A DNA stretch of 64,000 nt from Ollibium composti (GCF_004801285.1 NZ_SSNY01000005.1:62001-126000); one strand, 5' to 3'; shown: positions 27,940-37,782, counted from the stretch's first letter. The notes: generated from the letters alone by a model not told the origin. Numbers and translations are program-made.

Positions 27940-29136
27940 ATGGCTGGTTTCAAGACATTGGACGACATCGGCACCATCGCCGGCAAGCGCGTTCTGGTGC
28001 GCGTCGATCTGAACGTGCCCGTCGCCGACGGTAAGGTCAGCGACACCACCCGCATCGAGCGCATCGTTCCGACCCTCGACGAATTGTCGAAGAAGGGCGC
28101 CAAGGTCATCCTGCTGGCGCATTTCGGCCGGCCGAAGGGCGCGCCGTCGCCGGAATTCTCGCTCGATCCCATCGTCAACGCCGTCGAGGCCCTTGTCGGC
28201 AGGCCGGTCGCCTTCGCCGCCGACTGCATCGGCAAGGAGGCCGCCGACGCCGTGGCGAAGATGAAGAACGGCGATATCCTGCTGCTGGAGAACACCCGCT
28301 TCCACAAGGGCGAGGAAAAGAACGATCCCGATTTCAGCAAGGCGCTGGCCGCCAACGGCGACCTCTACGTCAACGACGCCTTCTCGGCCGCGCACCGCGC
28401 CCACTGCTCGACCGAGGGGCTGGCCCACCTTTTGCCGGCGTTCGCCGGCCGCACCATGCAGGCCGAGCTGGAAGCGCTGGAAAAGGGCCTCGGCAACCCG
28501 GTCAAGCCGGTCGTCGCCATCGTCGGCGGCGCCAAGGTGTCGACCAAGATCGACCTGTTGATGAACCTCGTGAAAAAGGTCGACGCGCTGGTCATCGGCG
28601 GCGGCATGGCCAACACGTTCCTGGCCGCGCGCGGTACCGATGTCGGCAAGTCGCTGTGCGAGCACGATCTCGCCGGCACCGCCAAGCAGATCATGATCGA
28701 GGCGGCCGAAGCGGGCTGCGCCCTCATCCTGCCTGTCGACGGCGTGGTGGCGCGCGAGTTCAAGGCGGGCGCGGCGAGCGAGACGGTCGCCATCGCCGAG
28801 GTGCCGGCCGACGCCATGATCCTCGATGTCGGGCCGAAGACCGTCGAGGCGGTCAACCAGTGGATCGACCGCGCCGCCACCCTGGTCTGGAACGGTCCGC
28901 TCGGCGCCTTCGAGATCGCGCCCTTCGACGCCGCGACGGTTGCCGCGGCGAAGCACGCGGCGGCTCGCACGAAGGCGGGCAAGCTGGTGTCGGTCGCCGG
29001 CGGCGGCGACACGGTGGCGGCGCTGAACCATGCCGGCGTGGCCGACGACTTCACCTATGTGTCGACCGCTGGTGGCGCCTTCCTCGAATGGATGGAAGGC
29101 AAGCCGCTGCCGGGCGTGGACGTGCTGAAGGCCTAG
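27940..29136 (+). CDS. pgk: Phosphoglycerate kinase
   Basis: A 398-residue monomeric kinase that makes ATP and 3-phosphoglycerate from 1,3-bisphosphoglycerate. The N-terminal signature [13 protein letters not shown], the [11 protein letters not shown] and [11 protein letters not shown] segments, and the nucleotide-binding [12 protein letters not shown] and [14 protein letters not shown] are all present. The start at 27940 follows GGAAGGATCGGAA. It reads from its own promoter region after the terminator at 27809 and lies 147 bp before the aldolase gene. Confidence 0.98.
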   Translation: MAGFKTLDDIGTIAGKRVLVRVDLNVPVADGKVSDTTRIERIVPTLDELSKKGAKVILLAHFGRPKGAPSPEFSLDPIVNAVEALVGRPVAFAADCIGKEAADAVAKMKNGDILLLENTRFHKGEEKNDPDFSKALAANGDLYVNDAFSAAHRAHCSTEGLAHLLPAFAGRTMQAELEALEKGLGNPVKPVVAIVGGAKVSTKIDLLMNLVKKVDALVIGGGMANTFLAARGTDVGKSLCEHDLAGTAKQIMIEAAEAGCALILPVDGVVAREFKAGAASETVAIAEVPADAMILDVGPKTVEAVNQWIDRAATLVWNGPLGAFEIAPFDAATVAAAKHAAARTKAGKLVSVAGGGDTVAALNHAGVADDFTYVSTAGGAFLEWMEGKPLPGVDVLKA

Positions 29137-29202
29137 CGGCGATGTTCATCTTGCCGGTCGCAGGGCAGGATGAAACACTTCCACATCGCAAGTGATATCA
29201 TT

Positions 29203-29214
29203 CAATCGATTCAA
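29203..29214 (+). promoter_or_regulatory. AATCGATT palindrome upstream of the aldolase gene
   Basis: CAATCGATTCAA contains an 8-bp central-CG palindrome in an AT-rich stretch, 70 bp before the start. It resembles the site in front of tkt and may be bound by the same regulator. Confidence 0.4.
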
Positions 29215-29283
29215 GGTTTTTGCTGGCATTCCATCGAAAATTTTCTTCTGTTAAGCGCCAGACAGACAATGCGGGAGAACGAG

Positions 29284-30177
29284 ATGAACAAGGACATGGC
29301 CGCGCAGGCCGCACACAAGGACGGTTTCATTGCGGCGCTCGACCAGTCGGGCGGCTCGACGCCGAAGGCGCTCAAGCTCTATGGCATCGACCAGAGCGCC
29401 TGGTCGAGCGACGCCGAGATGTTCGACCTCGTCCACCAGATGCGCACGCGCATCATCAAGGCGCCCGCCTTCACAGGCGACAAGATCATGGGCGCGATCC
29501 TATTCGAGCAGACGATGGACCGCGACATCGACGGCATCCCGACCGCGCAGTACCTTTGGGAAAAGCGCCATGTCGTGCCCTTCCTGAAGATCGACAAGGG
29601 TCTGGCCGAGGAGAAGGACGGCGTCAAGCTGATGAAGCCGATGCCGGACCTCGACGCGCTCTTGAAGCGTGCCGTCGCCAAGGGAATCTTCGGCACCAAG
29701 GAACGTTCGGTCATCGACGCGGCGAACCGACAAGGCATCGCGGCGATCGTCGCCCAGCAGTTCGAGGTCGGCCGGCAGGTGCTGTCGCATGGTCTCGTGC
29801 CGATCATCGAGCCGGAAGTCACGATCTCGATCCCCGACAAGGCGGAAGCCGAGGACATCCTGCTCGGCGAGATCAAGAAGCATCTCGACGACGTGCCGGC
29901 CGGCAGTAAGGTGATGCTGAAGCTGACGCTGCCGACCAAGCCGAACCTCTACAAGCCGCTGATCGACGATCCGCGCGTCATGCGCGTGGTCGCGCTGTCG
30001 GGCGGCTATTCCCGCGACGAGGCGAACGACAAGCTCAGGCACAATGTCGGCATGATCGCCTCCTTCTCGCGCGCGCTGACCGAGGGGTTGACTGCGCAGC
30101 AGAGCGACGCCGAGTTCAACGCGGCCTTGGCGTCGGCGATCGACAGCATTTTCGACGCCTCCAGCGTGAAGGCATAG
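29284..30177 (+). CDS. Fructose-bisphosphate aldolase class I
   Basis: A 297-residue Schiff-base aldolase. Family landmarks are FIAALDQSGGSTPKAL at the N-terminus, VPFLKIDKGL, the lysine-bearing KLTLPTKPNLYKPL, and VVALSGGYSRDEAN. It splits or forms fructose-1,6-bisphosphate, closing the tkt-gap-pgk-aldolase group. The ATG at 29284 has GGGAGAACGAG directly upstream; the frame is open to 29170 without support. A rho-independent terminator follows. Confidence 0.95.
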   Translation: MNKDMAAQAAHKDGFIAALDQSGGSTPKALKLYGIDQSAWSSDAEMFDLVHQMRTRIIKAPAFTGDKIMGAILFEQTMDRDIDGIPTAQYLWEKRHVVPFLKIDKGLAEEKDGVKLMKPMPDLDALLKRAVAKGIFGTKERSVIDAANRQGIAAIVAQQFEVGRQVLSHGLVPIIEPEVTISIPDKAEAEDILLGEIKKHLDDVPAGSKVMLKLTLPTKPNLYKPLIDDPRVMRVVALSGGYSRDEANDKLRHNVGMIASFSRALTEGLTAQQSDAEFNAALASAIDSIFDASSVKA

Positions 30178-30210
30178 CCGCTCGCGCGACGATCGAATGC
30201 AGCATGACGA

Positions 30211-30234
30211 AGCCGGGCCTCGCGCCCGGCTTTT
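30211..30234 (+). terminator. Rho-independent terminator after the aldolase gene
   Basis: AGCCGGGC / GCCCGGCT around CTCGC, followed by TTTTGC, 34 bp after the stop codon. Confidence 0.8.
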
Positions 30235-30323
30235 GCTTGCGCCGGGGTATCCGGATATTTTTTCGAGCCATTGTCGCAAATCGTCCTTCCCGAACGTCAT
30301 GAAGACAAAGGAAGGAGTTTTCG

Positions 30324-31058
30324 ATGTCGAAGAACAAGATCGTTCCCCAATCCGAATGGTTCGCCGCGCACAAGGAGCACCTCAAGCGCGAGAAGGAGTT
30401 GACGCGCTTGCGCGACAGGATCGCCGCCGAGCGGCGCGCCCTGCCGTGGCTGAAAATCCGCAAGGACTATGTGTTCGAGACGGAACGCGGTCCCGAATAT
30501 CTGGCCGACCTGTTCAAGGGCCGCAGCCAGCTCATTGTCTACCATTTCATGTTTCCGCCCGGTGCCGACTACCGCTGTGAGGGCTGCTCGCTGCTGGCCG
30601 ACCATATCGACGGCGCCGAGCAGCATCTCAAGCACAACGACGTGTCGCTGGTCGTTGCGGCGCGCGCGCCGCTGGCCGAACTTGTGCCCTACAAGCGGCG
30701 CATGGGTTGGAAGTTCGACTGGGTGTCGTCCTATGCCAGCGACTTCAACTTCGACTTGCAGGTGTCCTTCACCGCCGGGCAGATCGCCGAAGGCGAGACG
30801 GTCTACAATTTCGAGAAGAAGGCGTTCACCTCGCGCGACCTGCCGGGCGCCAGCGTTTTCTTCAAGGACGACCAGGGCAATATCTTTCTTACCTTCACGA
30901 CGCGGGCGCGCGGCGGCGAGCCGCTGATCACCGCCTACGACTATCTCGACATGGTGCCCAAGGGCCGCAACGAAGACGGCCGTGGCATGATGGCCTGGGT
31001 GCGGCTGCACGACGAGTACGAGGACGACAGCGGCTCCGGCGAAAGCTGCTGCCACTGA
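30324..31058 (+). CDS. DUF899 family thioredoxin-like protein
   Basis: A 244-residue soluble protein. DUF899 proteins have a thioredoxin fold related to AhpC/TSA. The N-terminal helix-rich part (EWFAAHKEHLKREKELTRLR) leads into the core LIVYHFMFPP, and YRCEGCSLLADHIDG supplies a CxxC at the usual place. The C-terminus ends GESCCH, a possible metal-binding or redox tail. AAGGAAGGAG lies just upstream. Reaction and partner are not known. Confidence 0.88.
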   Translation: MSKNKIVPQSEWFAAHKEHLKREKELTRLRDRIAAERRALPWLKIRKDYVFETERGPEYLADLFKGRSQLIVYHFMFPPGADYRCEGCSLLADHIDGAEQHLKHNDVSLVVAARAPLAELVPYKRRMGWKFDWVSSYASDFNFDLQVSFTAGQIAEGETVYNFEKKAFTSRDLPGASVFFKDDQGNIFLTFTTRARGGEPLITAYDYLDMVPKGRNEDGRGMMAWVRLHDEYEDDSGSGESCCH

Positions 31059-31143
31059 GGCCGGGTGCGGTCGCGACAGCGGTTCACCTCGGCGCGGCGA
31101 TAGGGTAAGGCTCGGCGTTTTCAGCAACGGACGCCTTGCCCTC

Positions 31144-31866
31144 ATGTCCCGCCTCGCCGCCGCGCTCACCTGGCTCGCCTTTCCCGTCTATGCCTGGCAG
31201 GGGCTCGGCGTGCGCCGCCGCACGGCGCGCATGCTGCCGGCCGAAGGCCCGGTGATGCATGCGCTCGCCGGCGCCGAACCGGCGCTCGCGCTTCTGGTGC
31301 TCGGCGATTCCTCCGCCGCCTCGGTCGGCATCGATCGCACCGAGGAAGGTCTTGCCAGCCATCTCGCCCAACTTCTCAACGAGCGGACCGGACGTGCCGT
31401 GCGCTGGCGCGCCGCCGGTTTCAATTCGGCGACCTCGGGCCAGATCCGCGATTTCGTCCTGCCCAACCTCGCGCCCGAGCCGTGGACGCACATCGTGCTC
31501 GCCATCGGCACCAACGACACCAAGAATTTCCATTCCGTGCCGCGCTTCAAGAAGGACTTCGGCGGCCTGCTCTATGCGTTGAGGGCCAAGTGGCCCGAGG
31601 CGCGCGTGCTGTGGTCGCCGGTGCTGGAGTTCACCCGCGCACCGGCGATGCCCGGCCTGCTCGGCAAAATCCTCGAAGTCCGCGCGCAGGAGATGAACCG
31701 CATGGGCGAACGCCTGTGCAACGAGCGCGGGGCGGTGCCTCTGCCGCGCCTGCCGATCACCGATCCGCAGGCGGGGTTTTCGGACGACGGCTTCCATGCC
31801 TCGGCGGCCGGCTACCGTGCCTGGGCTGAGCACCTAGCGCCGCTCGTCCTCGGCGACGGTCCCTGA
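31144..31866 (+). CDS. SGNH/GDSL hydrolase family protein
   Basis: A 240-residue esterase/lipase-like protein. Block I serine lies in LLVLGDSSAASVG, the Gly/Asn blocks in AAGFNSATSG and IGTNDTKNF, and the Asp/His pair in SDDGFHASAAGYRAWA. A hydrophobic N-terminus (LTWLAFPVYAWQGLG) may anchor or export it. The ribosome site is poor, so the exact start is uncertain. Substrate unknown. It is convergent with a tiny membrane protein gene. Confidence 0.85.
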   Translation: MSRLAAALTWLAFPVYAWQGLGVRRRTARMLPAEGPVMHALAGAEPALALLVLGDSSAASVGIDRTEEGLASHLAQLLNERTGRAVRWRAAGFNSATSGQIRDFVLPNLAPEPWTHIVLAIGTNDTKNFHSVPRFKKDFGGLLYALRAKWPEARVLWSPVLEFTRAPAMPGLLGKILEVRAQEMNRMGERLCNERGAVPLPRLPITDPQAGFSDDGFHASAAGYRAWAEHLAPLVLGDGP

Positions 31867-31872
31867 ACCGAA

Positions 31873-32034
31873 TCAGGTCCAGTGGCTGAGCGCCGCCGTC
31901 AATGAGATCGCCGCCAGTGCCAGAACCGCCAGTTTCCAGAAGTCGGCGCGCCGCCTGAGGCCGGGCAGGCCGAGCGGCTTGAAAAGATGGACCACCATCA
32001 TGGCGAGGATCAGGACGGCGAAGACTTTCGACAT
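31873..32034 (-). CDS. Small membrane protein (hypothetical)
   Basis: 53 residues: MSKVFAVLILAMMVVHLFKP, then a basic loop (GLRRRADFWK) and a second hydrophobic segment ending SHWT. It is therefore a two-helix hairpin with a positively charged cytoplasmic loop. GACGGGGC precedes the ATG at 32034; the open frame extends to 32118 with no support. Similar short proteins occur in rhizobia without known function. Convergent with the SGNH gene, six bases apart. Confidence 0.6.
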   Translation of the reverse strand: MSKVFAVLILAMMVVHLFKPLGLPGLRRRADFWKLAVLALAAISLTAALSHWT

Positions 32035-32219
32035 GCCCCGTCTTTGAGCAGCGCCGCGCCGAACTGTCAAAGCCCTGCCGTCTTCGATGCGTCCGGCCGG
32101 CGCATGACGTGCTTGCAAATGCCGTCGTCATTTTGATCGGCCCGGTTGCCAAGCTCCGCCGCTTGTGGTGACAATCGGGAGAGGGAACAGGATCCGCCGG
32201 CAAGAGCGGGCCCGCAGCA

Positions 32220-33323
32220 ATGGGGTGGAGTGTGCCCGACAGGAATGCCATCGAAATCCGCGGCGTCCGCAAGGTCTTCGGTGCAGGGGAAAATGCTGTC
32301 GTGGCGCTGGACACGGTGTCCGTCCCCATCCGCGAGAACGAGTTCTTCACGCTTCTGGGGCCGTCCGGCTGCGGCAAGACCACGCTTCTGCGGCTCATCG
32401 CCGGCTTCGACTATCCGAGCGCCGGCGAGATCCTGCTCTACGGCGACGACATCGCGCCGCTGCCGCCCTTCAAGCGGCCGGTCAACACCGTCTTCCAGTC
32501 CTACGCGCTGTTTCCGCACATGACGGTGGCGGAGAACATCGGCTTCGGGCTGGAGATGCTGGACAGGCCGAAGGCCGAGGTGAAGGCGCGCGTCGCCGAG
32601 ATGCTGAAGCTGGTGCGCATGGAACAGCTCGCCAACCGCCGCACCAGCCAGATTTCCGGTGGCCAGCAGCAGCGCGTGGCGCTGGCCCGCGCACTGGCGC
32701 CGCAACCCAAGGTGCTGCTGCTCGACGAACCGCTTTCGGCGCTCGACTACAAGCTGCGCAAGGACATGCAGATCGAGCTGAAGCGGCTGCAGGGCGAGAC
32801 GGGCATCACCTTCATCTTCGTCACCCACGACCAGGAGGAAGCGCTGACCATGTCCGACCGCATCGCGGTGATGTCGGCGGGCAAAATTCTCCAGGTCGGC
32901 GCGCCGCGCGATATCTACGACCGCCCGGCCGAGCGCTTCGTCGCCGACTTCATCGGCGAGAGCAATTTCCTCAAGGGAGAAATCGCCGGCACGGCAGGCG
33001 GGCGTGCGACGGTGAGGCTGTCGTCGGGCGCCGAAATCCCCGCCTCGCTGCCGGAGGGTTTTTCGCCGAGCGGCGCGGTGACGATCGTCGTGCGCCCCGA
33101 GCATGCGCAGCTCGCCGCCGCGAACGGTGACGCCTCGCTCAGCGGGACGGTGGAAAACGTCGTCTATCTCGGCACGGATACACATTTCCACCTGCGGCTC
33201 GACGACGGTTCGCCCTTCATCGTGCGGCGGCAGAACAGCCGTGGCGGCGGCGAGGGACTGACGCAGGGCAGCCGCGCCCGGGTGCTGATCGGCGCCGACG
33301 CCGCGCAGGTCCTGAAGGACTGA
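32220..33323 (+). CDS. Polyamine-type ABC transporter ATP-binding protein
   Basis: A 367-residue PotA-like ATPase. It has Walker [18 protein letters not shown], the Q-loop [14 protein letters not shown], signature [15 protein letters not shown], Walker [12 protein letters not shown] and the H-loop [15 protein letters not shown] domain follows (roughly residues 285-360). It energises the permeases encoded next. The start lacks a strong ribosome site and could be slightly further in. It is first of four genes (ATPase, two permeases, binding protein), the PotABCD layout for spermidine/putrescine. Confidence 0.92.
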   Translation: MGWSVPDRNAIEIRGVRKVFGAGENAVVALDTVSVPIRENEFFTLLGPSGCGKTTLLRLIAGFDYPSAGEILLYGDDIAPLPPFKRPVNTVFQSYALFPHMTVAENIGFGLEMLDRPKAEVKARVAEMLKLVRMEQLANRRTSQISGGQQQRVALARALAPQPKVLLLDEPLSALDYKLRKDMQIELKRLQGETGITFIFVTHDQEEALTMSDRIAVMSAGKILQVGAPRDIYDRPAERFVADFIGESNFLKGEIAGTAGGRATVRLSSGAEIPASLPEGFSPSGAVTIVVRPEHAQLAAANGDASLSGTVENVVYLGTDTHFHLRLDDGSPFIVRRQNSRGGGEGLTQGSRARVLIGADAAQVLKD

Positions 33324-33325
33324 CG

Positions 33326-34249
33326 ATGGCGAGCGCCGAGGAAATCGCCCGAGCCGCAGACCGCAAGGACATACGCGACCGCTGGCTGCTTTCGGCACCG
33401 GCGCTTATCATCATCTTCGTCGCCGCGATCGGCCCGCTGTTCGTCATGCTGGCCTATTCCTTCATGGTGAAAGGCGACTACGGCGACGTTAAGTTCGGCA
33501 CCTTCTCGCTGGACGGCTGGACCTCGGTGCTGTTCGAGCGCGACATCTTCGACGATACGCTCGGCCTTGCCGACGCCCATCTGACGATCCTGTGGCGGTC
33601 GGTCCGGCTGTCCTTCTACACCACCGTGCTGACGCTGATCTTCGGCTTCCCGACCGCCTATTTCATCTCCACCCGGCCGCCGAAGACGCGCGAGGTCTGG
33701 GTCTTCCTCGTCACCATCCCGTTCTGGACGAACCTTTTGATCCGCACCTTCGCCATGCAGCAGGTGATCCGCAACGAGGGGCTGGTCAACACCGCGCTGA
33801 TCCAGCTCGGCATCCTCGACCGGCCGTTGCAGATCATGAACACGGATACCGCCATCCTGCTCGGCATGGTCTACGTCTACCTGCCGCTGATGGTGCTGCC
33901 GCTTTATGCCTCGATGGAAAAACTGGACTTCCGCCTGATCGAGGCAGGCTACGACCTCTATGCCTCGCGCTGGCAGGTGCTGCGGCGCATCATCCTGCCG
34001 CTGGTCAAGCCCGGCGTCATCGCCGGCTCGATCCTCGTCTTCATCCCGTCGCTCGGCGCCTACGTCATCCCGCGCGTGCTCGGCGGCGGCAAGAACATGA
34101 TGCTGGGCAACCTGATCGAATTGCAGTTCGGCGCCGGCCGCAACTGGCCGCTGGGCGCGGCCATTTCCATAACCCTGATGGCGCTGGTGATGGTGGCGCT
34201 GCTGTTCTACGTGCGCAACGTCTCCCGCTCGGAGGCCGGCCATGGCTAA
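33326..34249 (+). CDS. Polyamine-type ABC transporter permease (PotB-like)
   Basis: A 307-residue inner-membrane permease with six hydrophobic helices. The EAA loop is visible as EAGYDLYASRWQVLRRIILP, followed by LVKPGVIAGSILVFIPSLG. Starts two bases after the ATPase stop and overlaps the next permease gene by eight bases, so all are one operon. The PotB/PotH family call rests on this loop, size and operon order. Confidence 0.92.
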   Translation: MASAEEIARAADRKDIRDRWLLSAPALIIIFVAAIGPLFVMLAYSFMVKGDYGDVKFGTFSLDGWTSVLFERDIFDDTLGLADAHLTILWRSVRLSFYTTVLTLIFGFPTAYFISTRPPKTREVWVFLVTIPFWTNLLIRTFAMQQVIRNEGLVNTALIQLGILDRPLQIMNTDTAILLGMVYVYLPLMVLPLYASMEKLDFRLIEAGYDLYASRWQVLRRIILPLVKPGVIAGSILVFIPSLGAYVIPRVLGGGKNMMLGNLIELQFGAGRNWPLGAAISITLMALVMVALLFYVRNVSRSEAGHG

Positions 34250-35045
34250 AAGGCCCTTCGACATCCGCGCGCAGCCCGGCTTCGGCTTCGTGGCGTTGCT
34301 GACCTTCTTCGCGCTTTACCTGCCGATCGCCGCACTCGTCGCCTATTCGTTCAACGCGGCGGATTCGCTGTCGCGCTGGGACGGGCTGTCGCTGCGCTGG
34401 TTCATTTCCGCCTGGCAGAACTCGACCGTGCAGGACGCGTCGATCCGTTCGCTGGTGCTGGCGGTATGGGCCGCCGCCCTGTCGACCGTCGTGGCCACCA
34501 TGGCCGCGCTGGCGACGACGCGCACGCCGCCCTATCCGGGCCTGACCTTCAAATATGCGTTCATCAACCAGCCGCTGATGGTGCCCGAGATCGTCACTGC
34601 CGTGGCGCTCCTGATCGTGTTCTCACGCATCAAGGTGTGGACCGGCTATTCCGGCCTCGGCTACCTCGTCCTCGCCCACACGGCCTTCTGCATCCCGTTC
34701 GCCTATCTGCCGATCCGGGCGCGGCTGGAAGGCATGGACCTGAAGCTGGAACAGGCGGCGGCCGACCTCTACGCGAACCCCTGGCGGACGTTCCGCCATG
34801 TGACGCTGCCGCTGCTAAGGCCGGCGATCATCGCCGGTTTCATGCTCGCCTTCGTCATCTCGCTCGACGACGTGGTCATCACCGAATTCGTCAAGTCGGG
34901 CGGGCAGGATACGCTGCCGACCTACATGCTCGGCCAGCTGCGGCGCGAGACGACGCCGGAGATCAACGCCATCGCCACGGTGTTCCTGGCCCTGTCGGTC
35001 CTGCTCGTTACCGTGTTCTTCTTCGTCAACCGGCGCAAGCCATGA
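34242..35045 (+). CDS. Polyamine-type ABC transporter permease (PotC-like)
   Basis: A 267-residue permease with six membrane segments and the EAA loop EQAAADLYANPWRTFRHVTL. The PotC/PotI-typical FVISLDDVVITEFVKSGG follows it. Overlaps the preceding permease gene by eight bases (translational coupling) and is followed after 28 bp by the binding protein gene. It forms the heterodimeric channel with the PotB-like subunit. Confidence 0.92.
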   Translation: MAKRPFDIRAQPGFGFVALLTFFALYLPIAALVAYSFNAADSLSRWDGLSLRWFISAWQNSTVQDASIRSLVLAVWAAALSTVVATMAALATTRTPPYPGLTFKYAFINQPLMVPEIVTAVALLIVFSRIKVWTGYSGLGYLVLAHTAFCIPFAYLPIRARLEGMDLKLEQAAADLYANPWRTFRHVTLPLLRPAIIAGFMLAFVISLDDVVITEFVKSGGQDTLPTYMLGQLRRETTPEINAIATVFLALSVLLVTVFFFVNRRKP

Positions 35046-35073
35046 ACAATCGCAACACAATGGGAGACCGAAA

Positions 35074-36108
35074 ATGAGATGGAAGACCACCGCCCTTGCG
35101 GCGACGCTCGCGGCGTTCGCCTTCACCGGCAGCGCGGCCGCGGACGGCGAACTCAACATCTTCAACTGGGGTGACTACACCAGCCCGGACCTGATCAAGA
35201 AGTTCGAGGAAAAATACAACGTCAAGGTGACGATCACCGACTACGATTCCAACGACACCGCGCTCGCCAAGGTGCGCGCCGGCGGCCATGGCTTCGACAT
35301 CGTCGTGCCTTCGGCCAACTACGTGCCGATCTGGGTGAAGGAAGGCCTGCTGCTCGAAGCCCGTCCCGACCAGATGGAAAACTTCAAGAACGTCGACGAG
35401 CGCTGGGTCAACGTGCCGTGGGACGAAGGGCGCCACTACACCGTGCCGTGGCAGTGGGGCCTGACGGGGATCGGCGTCAACACCAAGGTCTATGGCGGCG
35501 ACATCAACACCTCGGCGATCTGGCTCGATCCGCCGAAGGAACTGGTCGGCAAGATCAACGTCGCGCCGGAAATGAACGACGTGCTGTTCGCCACCATCAA
35601 GTATTTCGGCGGCGACTGGTGCACGCAGGACAAGGAGCTGCTCAAGAAGGTGCGCGACAAGCTGGTCGAGGCGAAGCCGAAGTGGCTGGCCATGGATTAC
35701 AGCGTGACGGAGAAGCTGCCGGCCGGCGACTATTCCGCAGTCTATTACTGGAACGGCGCCATCATGCGCTCGCGCATCAAGAACCCGGATATCAAGTTCG
35801 GCTATCCGAAGGAGGGCTTCCCCTATTTCATGGACAGCGTTGCGATCCTGAAGGACGCCAAGAACGTCGACAACGCCAAATTGTTCATGAACTTCATCAT
35901 GGAGCCGGACAATGCGGCGCTGATATCGGCCTTCGCCAAATACGCCAACGGCATCAAGGGCTCGAAGGAGTTCATGCCGAAGGAAATGCAGGACGCGCCG
36001 GAACTCGTCGTGCCGCCCGAGTTCGAGAAGGCGGGCGAGTTCCTCGCCACCTGCGAACCCGACGTGCAGCAGCTCTATACGCGCATCTGGACCGACCTGC
36101 AGAAGTAG
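35074..36108 (+). CDS. Polyamine-type periplasmic binding protein
   Basis: A 344-residue exported solute-binding protein. The signal peptide ends near SAAADGEL. The mature protein begins LNIFNWGDYTSPDLIKKFEE, the hallmark of PotD/PotF. DYDSNDTALAKVRAGGHGFD and PYFMDSVAILKDAKN are also typical. It would capture putrescine/spermidine or a related amine and deliver it to the PotB/C-like pair. The actual ligand cannot be read from the sequence. A perfect 11-bp hairpin follows the stop. Confidence 0.92.
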   Translation: MRWKTTALAATLAAFAFTGSAAADGELNIFNWGDYTSPDLIKKFEEKYNVKVTITDYDSNDTALAKVRAGGHGFDIVVPSANYVPIWVKEGLLLEARPDQMENFKNVDERWVNVPWDEGRHYTVPWQWGLTGIGVNTKVYGGDINTSAIWLDPPKELVGKINVAPEMNDVLFATIKYFGGDWCTQDKELLKKVRDKLVEAKPKWLAMDYSVTEKLPAGDYSAVYYWNGAIMRSRIKNPDIKFGYPKEGFPYFMDSVAILKDAKNVDNAKLFMNFIMEPDNAALISAFAKYANGIKGSKEFMPKEMQDAPELVVPPEFEKAGEFLATCEPDVQQLYTRIWTDLQK

Positions 36109-36119
36109 ACGTCTTTGAC

Positions 36120-36143
36120 GGGAGCCCGGCGAGCCGGGCTCCC
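36120..36143. terminator. Bidirectional terminator-like hairpin between convergent genes
   Basis: GGGAGCCCGGC-GA-GCCGGGCTCCC, a perfect 11-bp inverted repeat without a strong T-run. It sits between the binding-protein stop (36108) and the LacI regulator stop (36160). Confidence 0.55.
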
Positions 36144-36159
36144 TGTCGTTCGTCCGGGG

Positions 36160-37269
36160 TCAGCCTTTCCGCTTCGGCGGGGCGGCTACAGACTGGCGTT
36201 CGACCAGCGGGCATTCCAGCTTGACGATCGGATGCCGGCCGCCGGCGGCGGGCGGCGTTTCCAGTTGTTCGATCGCCCATTGTCCCATGGCAAGGTGCGG
36301 CAGGATCGACGTCGTCAGCGGCGGGAACAGGTGGCGCGCGATCTCCTCGTCGTCATAGCCGATGACGGACATATCCTGTGGGATGTGCAGGCCGGCTTCC
36401 TTCAGCGCCTCGTAGCAGCCGATCGCCGTGCGGTCGTTCTGGCAGAAGATGGCGGTCGGGCGCTCCTTCAGCGCCAGCAGCCTGACGGTCGCGGCGTAGC
36501 CGGCGCTGGCCGACCAGTCGCCCTCGATCACCAGATCGGGATCGAAAGGGATGTCGGCGGTGGCGAGCGCCCTGCGATAGCCTTTCAAGCGGTCCTGCGC
36601 GGCCTGCATCCACGGCTCGCCGGTGATGGTGGCGATGCGGCGGTGGCCGTGGCCGATCAGGTGGCGCGTCGCCGTCTGGCCGCCGGCGATCTCGCTCGGC
36701 ACCACGGCGGGAAAAGCGTAGTCGGCCGTGTGGCAGTTGAGCAGCACGACCGGGATGTCGAGCTCGTAGAGGAAGGCGGGGGCGTCGATCTCGCGGGTGA
36801 AGATGGTCATGTAGATCAGGCCGGAGAGGCGCTGCGCCTTCAGGGCCTCGACGGCGCGCGGCTCCATCACCGGATCGTTCATCGTCTGCGTCACTAGCAC
36901 CACGTTGCCGGCGTTCCAGGAGGCCTGGCGCGCGCCTTCGATGGCGACGACAGCTTCCGGGCTGGTGGCGAGCTGGTCGACCATGAAGCCGATGACGCCG
37001 TCGAGCATCGTGGCCGTGGAGGATTGCCGGCCGGTGTTGGCGGCGGGCAGGCGGTAGCCGAGGCTGCGCGCCGCTTCCGTCACACGCTCGCGCGTCTGCG
37101 GCGACAGCTTTATGCCGGGCGTGTTGTTGAGCACGAAGGACACCGTCGCCTGCGAGCAGCCGGCGGCCCTGGCGATGTCGGTCATCGTCACGCGTCCGCC
37201 TGCGGCCTTCACGCGACCCGCCTTGCGGCGGCCCGGCGCCGTTGCGGCAGGACTGTCCGGATCGTTCAT
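36160..37269 (-). CDS. LacI family transcriptional regulator
   Basis: A 369-residue repressor-type regulator. An N-terminal basic leader of ~26 residues precedes the helix-turn-helix (MTDIARAAGCSQATVSFVLN) and hinge region (RVTEAARSLGYRLPA). The periplasmic-binding-like domain follows, with IFCQNDRTAIGCYEALKEAG and VIGYDDEEIARHLFPPLTT. GAGGGG precedes the ATG. It is divergent from a ribose-type sugar ABC operon, so it probably controls that operon in response to the transported sugar. Confidence 0.92.
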   Translation of the reverse strand: MNDPDSPAATAPGRRKAGRVKAAGGRVTMTDIARAAGCSQATVSFVLNNTPGIKLSPQTRERVTEAARSLGYRLPAANTGRQSSTATMLDGVIGFMVDQLATSPEAVVAIEGARQASWNAGNVVLVTQTMNDPVMEPRAVEALKAQRLSGLIYMTIFTREIDAPAFLYELDIPVVLLNCHTADYAFPAVVPSEIAGGQTATRHLIGHGHRRIATITGEPWMQAAQDRLKGYRRALATADIPFDPDLVIEGDWSASAGYAATVRLLALKERPTAIFCQNDRTAIGCYEALKEAGLHIPQDMSVIGYDDEEIARHLFPPLTTSILPHLAMGQWAIEQLETPPAAGGRHPIVKLECPLVERQSVAAPPKRKG

Positions 37270-37342
37270 GGCGTCGTCACCCCTCGTCGTGGCGTCTTTA
37301 GCGCAGCCCTGTGCGGCGCGACAAGAGCCGGAAGCGGTTTCG

Positions 37343-37368
37343 ATTTATAGGAAATCGACGTTATAAAT
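37343..37368. promoter_or_regulatory. AT-rich inverted repeat upstream of the LacI-family gene
   Basis: ATTTATA and TATAAAT flank 12 bp (GGAAATCGACGT). It lies 75-100 bp upstream of the LacI start, in a 513-bp intergenic region that also has two ACTAAT direct repeats (37488-37493 and 37501-37506). It is a plausible operator or promoter element; its function is unproven. Confidence 0.35.
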
Positions 37369-37619
37369 GCACCTTCGAAGCTGCTTTTCTGTCGCCAGGA
37401 GGCCGTGTAATCCTTTGTTTGCAATGATTTCCATGGTTGCGGGGAACGTCTTGTTCCAGGCCGACGGCACAAAATTTCCCTGTGATTACTAATTATATTT
37501 ACTAATATCAATTCAACAGGTAGTGTCAATCTCATCGCGGCAGCAGGGCCGGGCGGGCGGAGGCGTCGCCGCTTGCGGGAGGTGTCGGGCACAAATGGGA
37601 ACGCATGAGGTGATCCACT

Positions 37620-37634
37620 ATTTGTCTGACAAAT
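37620..37634. promoter_or_regulatory. 15-bp palindrome upstream of the sugar ABC operon
   Basis: ATTTGTC-T-GACAAAT, a perfect palindrome with an odd centre, about 150 bp before the binding-protein start. It is a good operator candidate for a regulator of this operon. The odd centre is unlike a classical LacI site. Confidence 0.45.
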
Positions 37635-37782
37635 ACCTTTACTCGCGAGAGGCGCCGTTTTACGCTGCGGCACTTGCAAGGCAGGGTCCGGACCATCACG
37701 GGCCCGCGGGAGGAAGCATCGAGGCTGCGAACTGAAAACGGGTCAGCGACGTGCGCTGAATGAAACAGGGAGGTTATCGAGC

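Noticed and set aside
37523..37735. 70-codon + strand frame between the LacI regulator and the sugar-binding protein
   Set aside because: No ribosome site, no family likeness; it spans a perfect palindrome and is probably promoter DNA.
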